This document shows, one piece after another, positions 9,720 through 19,953 of a stretch of 31,408 nucleotides of DNA. Numbering within the stretch: position 1 is the first letter of the stretch; each line of letters opens with the position of its first letter. A program made the translations under genes and the position numbers. The notes under the pieces were generated by a model that saw only the letters and a list, made by a program, of their open reading frames with translations, was not told the DNA's origin and did no database searches. Source of the DNA: Blastocladiella britannica (lineage: Eukaryota > Blastocladiomycota > Blastocladiomycetes > Blastocladiales > Blastocladiaceae); contig MU624688.1 in the NCBI GenBank assembly GCA_025349905.2, forward strand, positions 1 to 31,408, given 5' to 3'.

Positions 9720-12512
9720 TCAAAGGACAACGACGGGCGCATCCGCCTCGCCCCGGACCCAGCGCAGCATGTGCGTGACGGGAATGCCCTCGACCGCACA
9801 CTGGGCGAGCATGGCCTGCGCACGCTTTATGGGCAGGCGCTCGCCCTGCGCACGCAGATACTTGGCCACCACAATGCAGACCAGATCGTCGGTGGCACGC
9901 ACCAACTCACCGTCGTCGTACCCTGCCACTACATGGACATCGTGGGCCGGCGTTAACGCCCGATGAGCATGTTGGTAGTAGTGGCCACGCGCACACTGGT
10001 CCATCCACGCTTCGAGCAGCGCGTGCCCGCCGGTAGTATCCACCAGGGCCACCGCATGAGCGGTCCGACCAACACCCACCGCTGTGACGCACGCGACAAA
10101 CCGTGAAGACGCGACCGCGCCTGTATCCACCAGGAGCGCCGACAACTGCTTCAGGGCCGCTGCTGAAAACCCGAGGTCGGCTGCCAGATCCACCGCATAC
10201 GCAGGGTGCTGTCGCCATGCGGCGGTGGCGGCGGCGGGACTCGTGCTGATCCGAGCCGCGGCCGCAACCCACTCCCGCAGCGAGCGCACGTGCGCGTCCC
10301 GGTGCGATTTGAGAACCTGCACCACCACCGGGATCGGAATCGGCGTACCCGGCACGGTGACAACTGCTTGCGGGGCAATAATAGCAGTATCCACTGCGGA
10401 AGCAGCGCCAACAGAAAGGGGAGCTGCAGTGGCGACTAGACTGGACACGGCATAAACCAGGCTAGCCAGGGCCGCGGTAGTGACCAGCGTGGTGGCTGCT
10501 GCCCGTTCGGCGCCGAGGTTCACCAATACATTGGCCAGCATGCCGCGAAACGCTGTCTCGGCGTTGCCTTTGGCGTCGTCCAGCGCCTCGAAAGTAAAGT
10601 GCTCGGGCACGTGGGCCAGAACCGACTGGAACTGGTCCTGATCAATCTCGTGCGCGGCTGCTAGCTCGTCAAACAACGAAGTGCTCGTCGTCGGGTGACC
10701 AAGCGTTGTTGCCATCCCGCTCACATCCAACCGACGCCGTTTTCGACCCACCACTGGCGACGGAGTCGGTGCTGCAACGTCTCCGTGGAGAGAGGACGAT
10801 ACGGCGGAATTCAGCGAGGGCGTTGGCGAGGATGACCGCGATGATACCGATGGGGGCTCCTCCGGGTTCGATGCTGGCAACGCGGAGTACGACGCTGAGC
10901 CGTTGGGGCGGAGACCAAGACTCCTCCTACACATTTCGCACAAGGTCTTGCGATTTGTTGTTGTTGTTGTTGTAGTCGGTCGGCGCTGTGATTTTTTGTT
11001 TTTTTTTGTTTTGCATCAGCAGTCAAGGCATTCAACAATATAAAAAAGGATCCAGTTACCTCGGCACCGCCAATCACTCCAGCACACGTATCAGCACCGC
11101 ACTTGCAAATGAGCTTGCCCGCACCGCCATAGTGGGAGCCATAATTCCAAGTCACTTGGATCGTTTTTTGTTAAGGATACAACAGTTAACTCCCACAAAA
11201 CAATTGAAAACATACACTCTTCACCAAGGGCAACATCGCGCAAGGTTTTGAGCACAAGCCGGTAGCTGCCATCCACGATCCACTTTTCAATGGCGCAGTT
11301 CGGGTTGCACGAGTGATTGGTGAAGCGCGCAACAGAGCCATGGGTTCCAGCATCAATGTAACCATCGTCTTCAATCCAGACAACGTATCCAGGTCGGTGC
11401 GCGCCGGCGTCCAAATGCGACTGCTGATTAGGCTGTTGTTGCCGTGACCGCGTTGCCAATGCGGCGCCTGCAGGAGCGAGCCGTGGCGGCGCCGGCACGG
11501 ACGGATCGCCGTACCGGCGCTTGAGCGATTTGCCATTGATGAGCTCGCCGCGATACTCGGTGACGAATGTGCCCGTGGGGATTGGCGCGTGGTCGGCCAT
11601 GACCCCAAATCCTTTGACCTCGGTGCGAAAGACGCGGACGCGCGCGTACTCGCGGCGCTGGATGCGGCGGTTCCTGCACGCGACGCCGAGCCCGCACGAC
11701 GCGTTGGTGCACTCCATGTACAGTGCGCGGGTCGTACACGGCCCGTCCGAGCAGTCGCGGTCGTGCGCGTCGCAGTGGCACGGCGTCGGGTGGCAGTCGT
11801 CGTCGTCGGCATCGTTCACGCCCGCATCCACCACCACGTTGTCGCGCACGTCCGTGTACGACAGCCGCGCATCGGCTGCCGACACATCCCAGGCCACGCA
11901 ATCCTCTTCGTCCTCTGACAAGTCCAGCGCGTCTGAATCAGAAAGGTCTGCGCCGAATGTAGAAGCCGTTGACATCCTTGGCGCTGACCCGCGCCGTGAG
12001 GACCGCCGTGGAGCAGTCGCGACGATGCCACCGTTGGGGGAACCAGTCAAAAACGATCGGACGTGCCGTTGCCGTTTGAGGGACGACGACAGCGACGGCG
12101 TTCGGTCCCGCAGCGGAGCCGGCGGCGATCCCAGTGACGACACGGGCGAGAGGGCCGGATCAGACGGCGCGATTTCGCTACCAATAGGCGTTCGCGCACC
12201 TTCACGGCGGCTCTGGGGCGTGGAGGTACTGGAGGACGAGGACTTGGCCATCAACAACATTGGCGACGGCGAATGGTGATGGTGGTGCAACAATGGCAAG
12301 GACTCCAGCGGGAACGCATTTTCGAGGTCGTCGGCCAAGTGTCCAACCAAGGGCGACATGGACCGCGGCGTGGAGATCGACACTGGCGGCGTTGGGGGCC
12401 GGACCGAAGCCAGACGCGCCGCCGCGACCGGGGACGGAACCGTTGCGGGGTTGTCCGAGAACTCGGAGTGCAGGCGCGACGGCGGGCCGACATGGAGCCT
12501 TTCTCGGACCAT
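9720..12512 (-). CDS. AWS-SET-postSET histone lysine methyltransferase (SET2/NSD/ASH1 class)
   Basis: Minus-strand exons 12512-11216, 11154-11060 and 10985-9720 give about 885 residues. Residues 1-240 are Ser/Pro-rich with a His run and acidic patches. An AWS Cys cluster starts at about residue 245 (CHCDAHDRDC, CTNASCGLGVACRNRRIQRRE). The SET domain follows: KGFGVMADHAPIPTGTFVTE, then ARFTNHSCNPNC with the S-adenosylmethionine-binding NHSC at 399-402, and GEELTWNYG, which forms only after splicing intron 1. The post-SET is CKCGADTCAGVIGG (449-462). AWS plus this SET type indicates nuclear histone H3 methylation, with H3K36 most likely by family. The SET-I region has a Gln/Pro/Ala insertion. 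The remaining 420 residues start with a Thr run, a CEMC motif and a basic KRRRLD nuclear-localisation-like motif, then a mostly helical Ala/Val-rich region with no recognised domain. An alternative exon 3 acceptor at 10947 would drop 13 residues. Confidence 0.88.
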
Positions 12513-12572
12513 TCTTTATAGTGAAATAGTGTGCTATATTATGCAAGGCGATGTTGGCCAGTGAGAAGTGAA

Positions 12573-12578
12573 TTTATT
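12573..12578 (-). terminator. AATAAA polyadenylation signal for the 7TM receptor gene
   Basis: On the minus strand AATAAA occurs 11 nt after the stop codon of the 7TM gene, inside the 76-bp gap before the next minus-strand start at 12512. A mature 3' end here would leave little room for the downstream gene's promoter. The assignment rests on the hexamer and its position only. Confidence 0.4.
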
Positions 12579-12588
12579 GATAATTTCA

Positions 12589-14090
12589 TCACGACTTGCC
12601 TCCAATCCCACCAGAGGCAACAAAGGCCATGCGACTGGCGCTGCGAAACCGCTGCGACTGGGAGTACTGCGCTCCGTCTGCGTTTCCAGCGATATCTTTG
12701 TGAGCCATCATTCAAGAAAACTGACCAGACAACTTTGAGAAGGGCATGTATATGTACCTCCACCCCCAGTCCCCGAATGATCCCGAGATGCAACCGTGGA
12801 GCTGTCGTCCCGTACGCCTTCAAATTGGATTCCGAACCACTGCGTCAACAGCTCCTTGGCTGCCGATCGGAATCGAATGTCGAGCACCAATAAGATGATC
12901 GGATCGCTCACTTCGGTGAGGTGTTTGATGGTCAAGAATGCTAATTTTTTTCACATCCTATCAGGTATTTGAATATGCAGGATTGAATCAAACCGAAAAC
13001 AGTACCGTCGTCCGCAAAGTCAGGGCACCTCTGCCCCGTAATGTACATGTAAATGAGGATGCAGCTGAACGGGATGACCTGTACAAGAACGTGAATATTG
13101 AATCATATGGTTAAGAAGTAGACTCGTTACCGTAAACGCAATCCCGATCGCCGTCCAGACCCCGCGCATGACCACGCGTCTCTCCAAGGCCGCGGTTCGT
13201 TGCTGCCGTCTGGAAGGATCTGTGTCACATACAGGTCTTGGTCAGTCAATCTTTGGAAACGACAACAAAAATATACCTAGTACCTTGCGCAAGTCGGCTC
13301 TCGCTTGGACCGGAGACGCGCATGGCGCTTTTACGGATTTGCCACAGCATCAGCGCATACGCGCCTCCAATTTGGACCAGTGTCGCCAGCATGGCAACAA
13401 CAAGGAAGAGTGAAACCCAGGACTCTGCGATCGCGCTCGGAAAACAGTAGCCACCACTGCTGCTAATGATGTTCCACGATCCATTCGCAGAGTTCGCGTA
13501 TACAACGAATCCGGAAAAGCCCAGCGCACCTCCATATCCCACGGGCAATCCCCAACGAGGGATCCGAATACCCATCCCAAAGGTCAAATGCCGCTCCGCC
13601 GCAATCAGCAGCACAAGGGAAAAATGCAGCGTCATTCCAAAGCAGTTAATGATTGCAAAAGTTTCGCAGAGTGGCTGTACAAATAGGTATTCAGTTCCGG
13701 AATAACAACAAAAATCCAGCAGTCACATCGTACTTCTGTCCAGATAAAGGCATTGGCCACCAAGATGAAGCGCAAAACAAGAAGCGCGACAAGATAGCAG
13801 GCATGGACCGCACTGAATTGTCACAACCATTAACTCTGGCTGTGAGGAGACGCATGGAGTCAAACGGACCATAGACTGACAAAGAGCACATTTGCTGGGG
13901 TATCCACGAGCTTGCGACGATACCAAACAAGGACAAGTATAAACAACACGAGTGGCAACATGATGAACGACTGCAGGATCATGAAGATGTGGATTCCACG
14001 GCCGTCTCCACCATTGCGAGCCGCATCGTAATCGAGGGGGTTCCAGGGTGTACTTGGATCTGCCAGGACAGTAATTTCGCGATATGGCAT
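12589..14090 (-). CDS. class-A-like seven-transmembrane receptor
   Basis: Seven minus-strand exons (14090-13870, 13812-13734, 13674-13284, 13219-13131, 13078-13006, 12940-12758, 12695-12589) join without breaking frame to give 380 residues. Seven hydrophobic segments are seen at about 33-57, 68-95, 105-126, 141-160, 184-211, 247-273 and 285-305. Cys103 at the start of TM3 and Cys177 in the second outer loop sit where rhodopsin-family receptors have their conserved disulfide. ERH (127-129) occupies the E/DRY position and DPIIL with D305 the NPxxY region. The N-terminus is outside by analogy, with an NGS glycosylation-like site in loop 2. The C-terminal tail is Ser/Arg-rich (SQSQRFRSASR), suiting kinase regulation. 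Ligand and coupling are unknown. The first ATG used is 14090; an in-frame ATG at 14177 would add 29 unlikely residues. The gene is divergent from IFT140. Confidence 0.85.
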
Positions 14091-14258
14091 TATTATTTTT
14101 CCTTCTAGATCAATTTTTTTTTTTCGAGATCCAAATTCAGTGGCTGACAGGGAAGCTGAGTAGAAAAATTTAGTCACTTATCGGGGAAGATGTTTAACGA
14201 TTTTTGACTTCACACTTCGATCATTCTTTCACATCATTACAAAACCTCAAAAATCAAC
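14091..14258. promoter_or_regulatory. divergent intergenic promoter region, 7TM receptor / IFT140
   Basis: Only 168 bp separate the two divergent start codons, so both promoters must lie here or in leader sequence. The stretch is markedly AT-rich with poly-T/poly-A runs (for example near 14113-14124), unlike the GC-rich exons on both sides. No TATA box or ciliary X-box could be recognised with confidence. Confidence 0.55.
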
Positions 14259-17200
14259 ATGCCCCGCTGGCTTGATTCTGAGATCACGCCGCTCGGACCG
14301 GCAGGGGTGGCCACTCCAGTCGCCCTTGCCCAGTGGCACCCTCGCCACGCGCTCTTGGCCGCAGTGTGCCCCTCCCTCCCCAAGCCAAGCATTGTTTTGC
14401 TCAGCACAACTGGCGAGCAGATCGCCTCTGTTCCGCTCCCACCAAGCGGTGGCGGCAGTGCTGTTCCAGGATCGCTGACCTCTGAGCCCGTACGCCCTGA
14501 TGTTGCGACGGCCGGCATCGAGCCTGGAGATGGTTCATTGACAACAACTGCTGTAACAACTGGATCGACACCAGCCCGCCCAACGACCTTTGCGTGGCAC
14601 CCGACCCGTCGCGGATTTGCATTTGGCCACGCGTCTGGCAGCTTGCTTATTTGGCTCGACAACAAGACACACACTCTGAAGTCGGCCCACCGTGCGGCCA
14701 TTGTCGCAGTTGGGTGGATTGGGACCGCAGCGGGTGGTGCGCCGAAACCGACACCAGCTTCCTCTAAAGCGGCGCCGGATTTGCGCCTGGCCACTGCCGA
14801 TGCAGATGGAGCCGTCCTGGTCTGGCAAATCGACGGCAATTCCGCCAATTGCACTCGACTGTGCGAGTACAAGGTCGGCAGTGCTGGCGACGTGGTGGGT
14901 ATTTTCCCATTTGCAGTGCCAACCGCACCTTCAACCGCCGCCGCTGCAACCGCCGCCGAAAAGTCGTCGGGAAAACAAAAATCAAAAGGCGGATCTCCTG
15001 AGGCACCCGCGCGGTTTTTGGTCTCGACCACGTCGCAGCTCATGGTTCTCTCGACCGATCCGGCTCATGCATCCGACGCGCCGATCTACACTGTCCCCGC
15101 CATGACCCGCATTGCCCGGATCCTGGTGCCTACACCCAAGCCAATCTCCTCGGCGGCGTCTCCGCCATTTTATGCTTCGTCATCATCATCATCAGCGGCG
15201 AGCAAGGACGCGAGTGGCAAAGACGACCCAGTGCCCACCGCCACCATCATCATGCTTTGCGAAAACGGGCACCTGGCATGCTTGTCAGTGACCGTCGACC
15301 TTCGCATTGCGAGCATGGACCAGGTCAAGGTCGGCGTGGGTGCCCTGGCCTCGACTGCCGGGAACAAGGTGCCATGGTCGTTGGCCTGGATCGCTCACGG
15401 TGTCATTGCCGTATGCAACGGTGGAGGTGTTGTCCGGATCGTAGACTTCGCTGGCGAAGAGAGCACCACCTTAGAAATTGATGGTTCGTTTTTTTTTCTT
15501 CTGATGTGCTGCTCGGACATTTGCCAAATGCTAAAATGATATAAAATAGACACCGAGGACGCTCGCATTCGCTGTATTTCGTTCGATGCGCCTCGCAATC
15601 GGCTGGCAGCCGGCACAGACTCGGGACATGTCGTGATCTGGCAGGCTCGGCAAACGACGGCATCTACTACTCCCACGTCGCTCACCAGTATTGTCCAGAC
15701 GAGCGAGCCGAACCGAGTGTGGCAGCAGCTGCCCAAAACCTCGCTCTCGGCCACCATCGAGCATCTCGCATTCCACTCTCTGCTACCATTGCTGCTGGCG
15801 ATCCGGCTGGGCCAGCTGCGTGTGCTCTCGGAGCACACCATTGTCGCTGCTGCTGGTAGCGATGCGGTCGTGCTGCAAACCGGCGTCGACAAGGTCAACG
15901 TGGTGCCCTTTGACTCGCCGCTCACCAACACCAACAATATCACCAACGCAAGCATGATCAGCGTGGCGCACGATTCTGCCGTCGCCGTCACCCTGTTGCT
16001 CCCTTCCTCGCTCAAGCTCCATGGGCTCGCGCTGAGCTTGCGCCATGTGGCCGCTTGGTCCCAGCAACGTGCGGTGGTCCTGCACCGCAAAGACAAGACG
16101 GTTGTGGCCGAGTTTGCGCATGCCGCCGAGACCATGTTCCTCGCTGATTTGTCGGCCAGCGCCACATCCCTCAACGCCCAGCAACAACAGGAACAACAAT
16201 CGAGCACAACCAGCGCTGCAACCGGGCCTATTCTCGTCCAAGTCACCACCGCGCACGTCCTTGTATGCTCATTGTCCGGGAAATCCACGCACGCTGCCAT
16301 CCCAGTGTTTGCTGGCGGTGAGTCTGCTGTCACCACCTCAGACGAAACCGGGTGCGCATGCATCTCTCCTGACGGCGGATCTTTTGTTGCGGTCGTGACC
16401 AAGAGCGGCCTGCTCACGGTGGTGGATATAGTTGCGGGGAAAGCGGTCGTGCATGCGCGTGACATTGCAAGCCAGATCCGCAAGTCGGGCGCCGACATGC
16501 AGGGAGACTGGATCGGGGTCACCCACTGCGCCATCAGCAGCACTGGCATGCACGTGGCCACCGGCGGGCAAATTGGCAACTCGGGCTTTATGGCGGTCTG
16601 GGCGCGAGAAATGGACTCTGTTTCCGTCCACCGGCTGCAGGTACTTTTTTTAATCTTTTATTATTGCGCAAATGTGACCTTAACAAACACTTTTTTGAGT
16701 AGACGTCGCGACTGGCCTTTGATGTCGTGGATTCGCGTTATTTGGTCGCCGAGTGCCCTGCGAGTGCAAATGAAATCGAAATCAAGACGCTGGACGATGG
16801 TCAAGAGGCGTACACGGTACGCTCGTTCTTGGTGGACGCTGGCGAAGTGTTTTCGCTCTCCCCGCAACCGATTCCGGGTCGGATCCTTGCCGTAAAGCTC
16901 CCCATAGTGGTATTCATGTCACCGACATCCAACGAACGCGCCGGCGCATCCGCATCCACGGCCGTAGACGCAGATTCGGGAAAACTCGTGGACACGGCGC
17001 TTCTGGCCGACTTTAGCGATCTCGTGGCAAGCCAGGCGCAGCCGGCGGCGGCCACTCCCTTTAGCGGCGGCGCGCTTGCCACCACGGGCGGTCTCCGCCA
17101 CAGCAACTCTATGCTGACTGCCACTGCTCCGCCCATTGCCCCGTCCTCTCCCGGTGGTGGGATATCCGCAGGTCCACCGACGCTCAACCGCAAACTCGTC

Positions 17201-19741
17201 GAGGGCATGCTCGATTTCCGGCTGGCGCTTGCTCGCGGCCGAACCGATTTGGCATTCAAGCTGATGCCCGTGCGCACGTCGCGCACTATTTGGCACGCGC
17301 TGGCGGCCATGTGCGTCAAGTCGCGGCAGCTCGATGCCGTCGTGCAGTGCTTTGGCCATGCGGGGAATGTCCGAGCGGCGCGGCTGGTGCGCGAAGCGCG
17401 AGCGCGGGCCGAGGACGAGTGCGGCGGTTCGAACGCTTCCAGCTCCGGAGGCGGTGGCATGGTTATGGCGTCACCGATAGGAGGAGGGGGTCTTACACTT
17501 CCTGCCTCGAGTGTCGCGGCACTTGGGGTGGCGGCGGAAATGCTGGGCATGACCGCCGATGCCGACCGGCTATACACCGAGCACGGACGGTGGGATTTGC
17601 TGGCGCGCGCACAGGCGCGTCGTGGGGATACGCGCGGCGCCATTCAGACCGCCAAGGCGCATGACCGGCTCGGGCTGGGCCGCGCGTATTTTGACCACGC
17701 CGGACTGCTCATGCAAACGTCCATCCCGTCGTCGTCCTCACCATCGTCATCATCAGCATCATCGCCTTCGACTGCTGTCGCGGATCCCGCAGTCATGCAT
17801 GCTCTCGAGAAATGCGATGCATCCGGAACGGCTATTCCGCGGTACCTGCTCTCTACGGCGCCCGAACAACTCGGCCCGCAATTATCGTCGTCCACGGTCC
17901 CAGCGCACGCTCGGTGGCTCGCGCAGTACGCCGAGGCACAAGGCCAGCACGCGGCGGCAGTGGACTACTACGCGCGGGCCGGCGACTTGCATGCAGCGGT
18001 CCGGATGCACTGCGATGCCGACAATCTCCGGGCGGCGCGCGAGGCGGCCGAACGGTCTCCCGCGGCCGCGTACCACTTGGCACAGCACTACGAGACGGCC
18101 AGTAAAGTCAAGGACGCGGTGGCATGGTACGCGCGCGCGCGGTGTCCAGCGCACGCGTTGCGGCTGGCCAAGGACTACGAGCTTGCGGACGATGCCATGG
18201 CGGTGGCGGTGCGGTGCGAAAATCTCGAGGTGGTGCTGGATGCCGCGCGCTGGTTCGAGGGACGTGCCGCGGCCGACAGCGCGCGTGGACCCGTTCCCCA
18301 GTCATCAGCGTCCGTATCGGCATCCACTCGCGCCACCACCGCATCGCGACGCAAGACGTCCATCTCCACTGGCCCACCTGGATCCGTCCCTACCAACATG
18401 GAGCGCGCTATTCGGCTCTACGTGCGCGCTGGGCATCCGGGTAAAGCGCTGGACTTGGCGTTTGACGACCAGCAGTACGAGCTGGTGCTCGAGGTGGTCA
18501 ATGTGATTGCGACCAAGATGAGCAATAGCAGCAGTAGCAATAGCACTGAAGCCGACCGCGCGGTGCTCGCACGCAGCGCCGAGTTTATGATGGTACACAA
18601 GCAGCACGCCAAGGCGGTCGAACTGTACCTTTTGGGCGGCGATGCCGACCGTGCGTTAACGCTGTGCGTCGAAAACAACATTGCCATCACCGAGCAGTGG
18701 TGCGACCGCGCGTTTCCTCCCTCTGGAACGGCTCCAGCGACAACGACGTGGGCCAAGGTGGCCGATGCGTGCATGCAGCAGGGCAACTACGATCTGGCGT
18801 CCAAAAAGTATGTACAGGCAGGCGACAAGCTCGGGGCGGTGAAAGCGCTGGTCAAGGCCGGCAATGTCGAGCAGGTGATCTTCTTTGCGGGTGTGTCGGG
18901 GGCCAAGAACCGCGATATCTACATTGTGGCGGCCAATTTCTTGCAGACGCGCGACTGGCGAGCCGAGCCGGCGATCCTCAAGCACATTGTCACGTTCTAT
19001 ACCAAGGCCAAGGCGTTTGATCACTTGTCGAGCTTTTTCGAGACGTGTGCGCAGATCGAGGTGGACGAGTACTCCAGTTACGAGAAGGTACCCTTGTATT
19101 TATACTTGATCTGTCGATTTGTTGAGTTAACGATGCTTTAATTGGACCATTAGGCACTGGGAGCACTCAAGGAGGCGTACAAGTGCACGACCAAGTCGAT
19201 GCAGCCGACCAAAGAGGCGCGCATGCTGCTGCTGGACCGCAAAATGGAATTCATGACCAAGTTTGTGTCGGCGCAGCAGGCAGCCAAGCAGAGCGTGGAG
19301 CAGACGCTGCAGATCTGTGCGGCGTTGCTCAATGATCCAGATGTGGAGGTACCTAGCACTCTTTTCTTATTTACACTTGTCTGCTTAACGAGTGCAATGT
19401 AAAAATATGTATAGATTGCAGTCCGGGTGGGCGATGTTTACGCGCTGCTGGTCGAGACATACTTGGCACACAATCTGGCCACGCAAGCCCGCGACATCTA
19501 CACGCGCATGCTGGGCACGGTGCCGATCCGGCTGATCCCGTACTACCTCGACCCAAATGCGTTGCAGATTGTGGATCCGGGGTTCAAGGATCGGAGTGGA
19601 AGCGGCGCGACAGCAGGAGCAGGAGCAACCAAGCGGCCCGTGACAGCAGGCGGACACGCGGCAGAGGTGGACGAAGAGGAGGAACTTGTGACCGAGGCGT
19701 CATCACCGTCTTCGTCCAACCGTCAGGTGGCAGGCGTGTAA
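14259..19741 (+). CDS. IFT140: IFT140, intraflagellar transport complex A subunit
   Basis: IFT140 is a core subunit of IFT-A, used for retrograde transport and membrane-protein entry in cilia and flagella. Exons 14259-15483, 15550-16640, 16703-19087, 19154-19348 and 19415-19741 give about 1740 residues. The N-terminal half is WD40 propellers (FAWHPTRRGFAFGHASGSLL, DADGAVLVWQ, GTDSGHVVIWQ). The C-terminal half is TPR-like helical repeats (HAAAVDYYARAGDLHAAVRM, HAKAVELYLLGGDADRALTL). Strong family signature at the end: NVEQVIFFAGVSGAKNRDIY, AANFLQTRDWRAEP, ILKHIVTFYTKAKAFDHL, CAQIEVDEYSSYEK, LKEAYKC and VRVGDVYALLVE, then an acidic tail (DEEEEL). It is longer than human IFT140 (about 1460) through Ser/Ala/Gly inserts between propeller blades. 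The start opens MPRWLDSEI with WHP soon after, as in the family. Its presence implies a flagellated stage. Confidence 0.95.
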
Positions 19742-19953
19742 CTTGGCTCATCCAAAAAAAAAAAAAACTTATCTTGAAATGAAGCCAATGTCTGGAACAC
19801 CGGCCAGACTCGACCAAGGCGCAACTGGCGACGATTGCATCCTCAAGTCGTACCGCGCTTGCCTAAGTCCGACCAGCAATTCTCAAATGGCATTCAATAT
19901 TCCCTTTTAACGCACCAAGTAGTATTCCGAGCGGATTGTACGGGGATATTCCC

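Noticed and set aside
10946..11059. Longer 113-nt second intron in the SET gene, with AAG acceptor after a CAA run
   Set aside because: A CAG acceptor at 10986 gives a 74-nt intron of normal size and keeps an open, basic/Thr frame, so it is preferred.
15395..16579. 394-codon minus-strand open frame opposite IFT140
   Set aside because: It crosses the IFT140 intron at 15484-15549 and has no domain signature; the sense frame matches IFT140 WD repeats.
16801..17643. 280-codon minus-strand open frame opposite IFT140 exon 3
   Set aside because: It is a shadow of the sense frame with Ala/Ser/Arg composition only.
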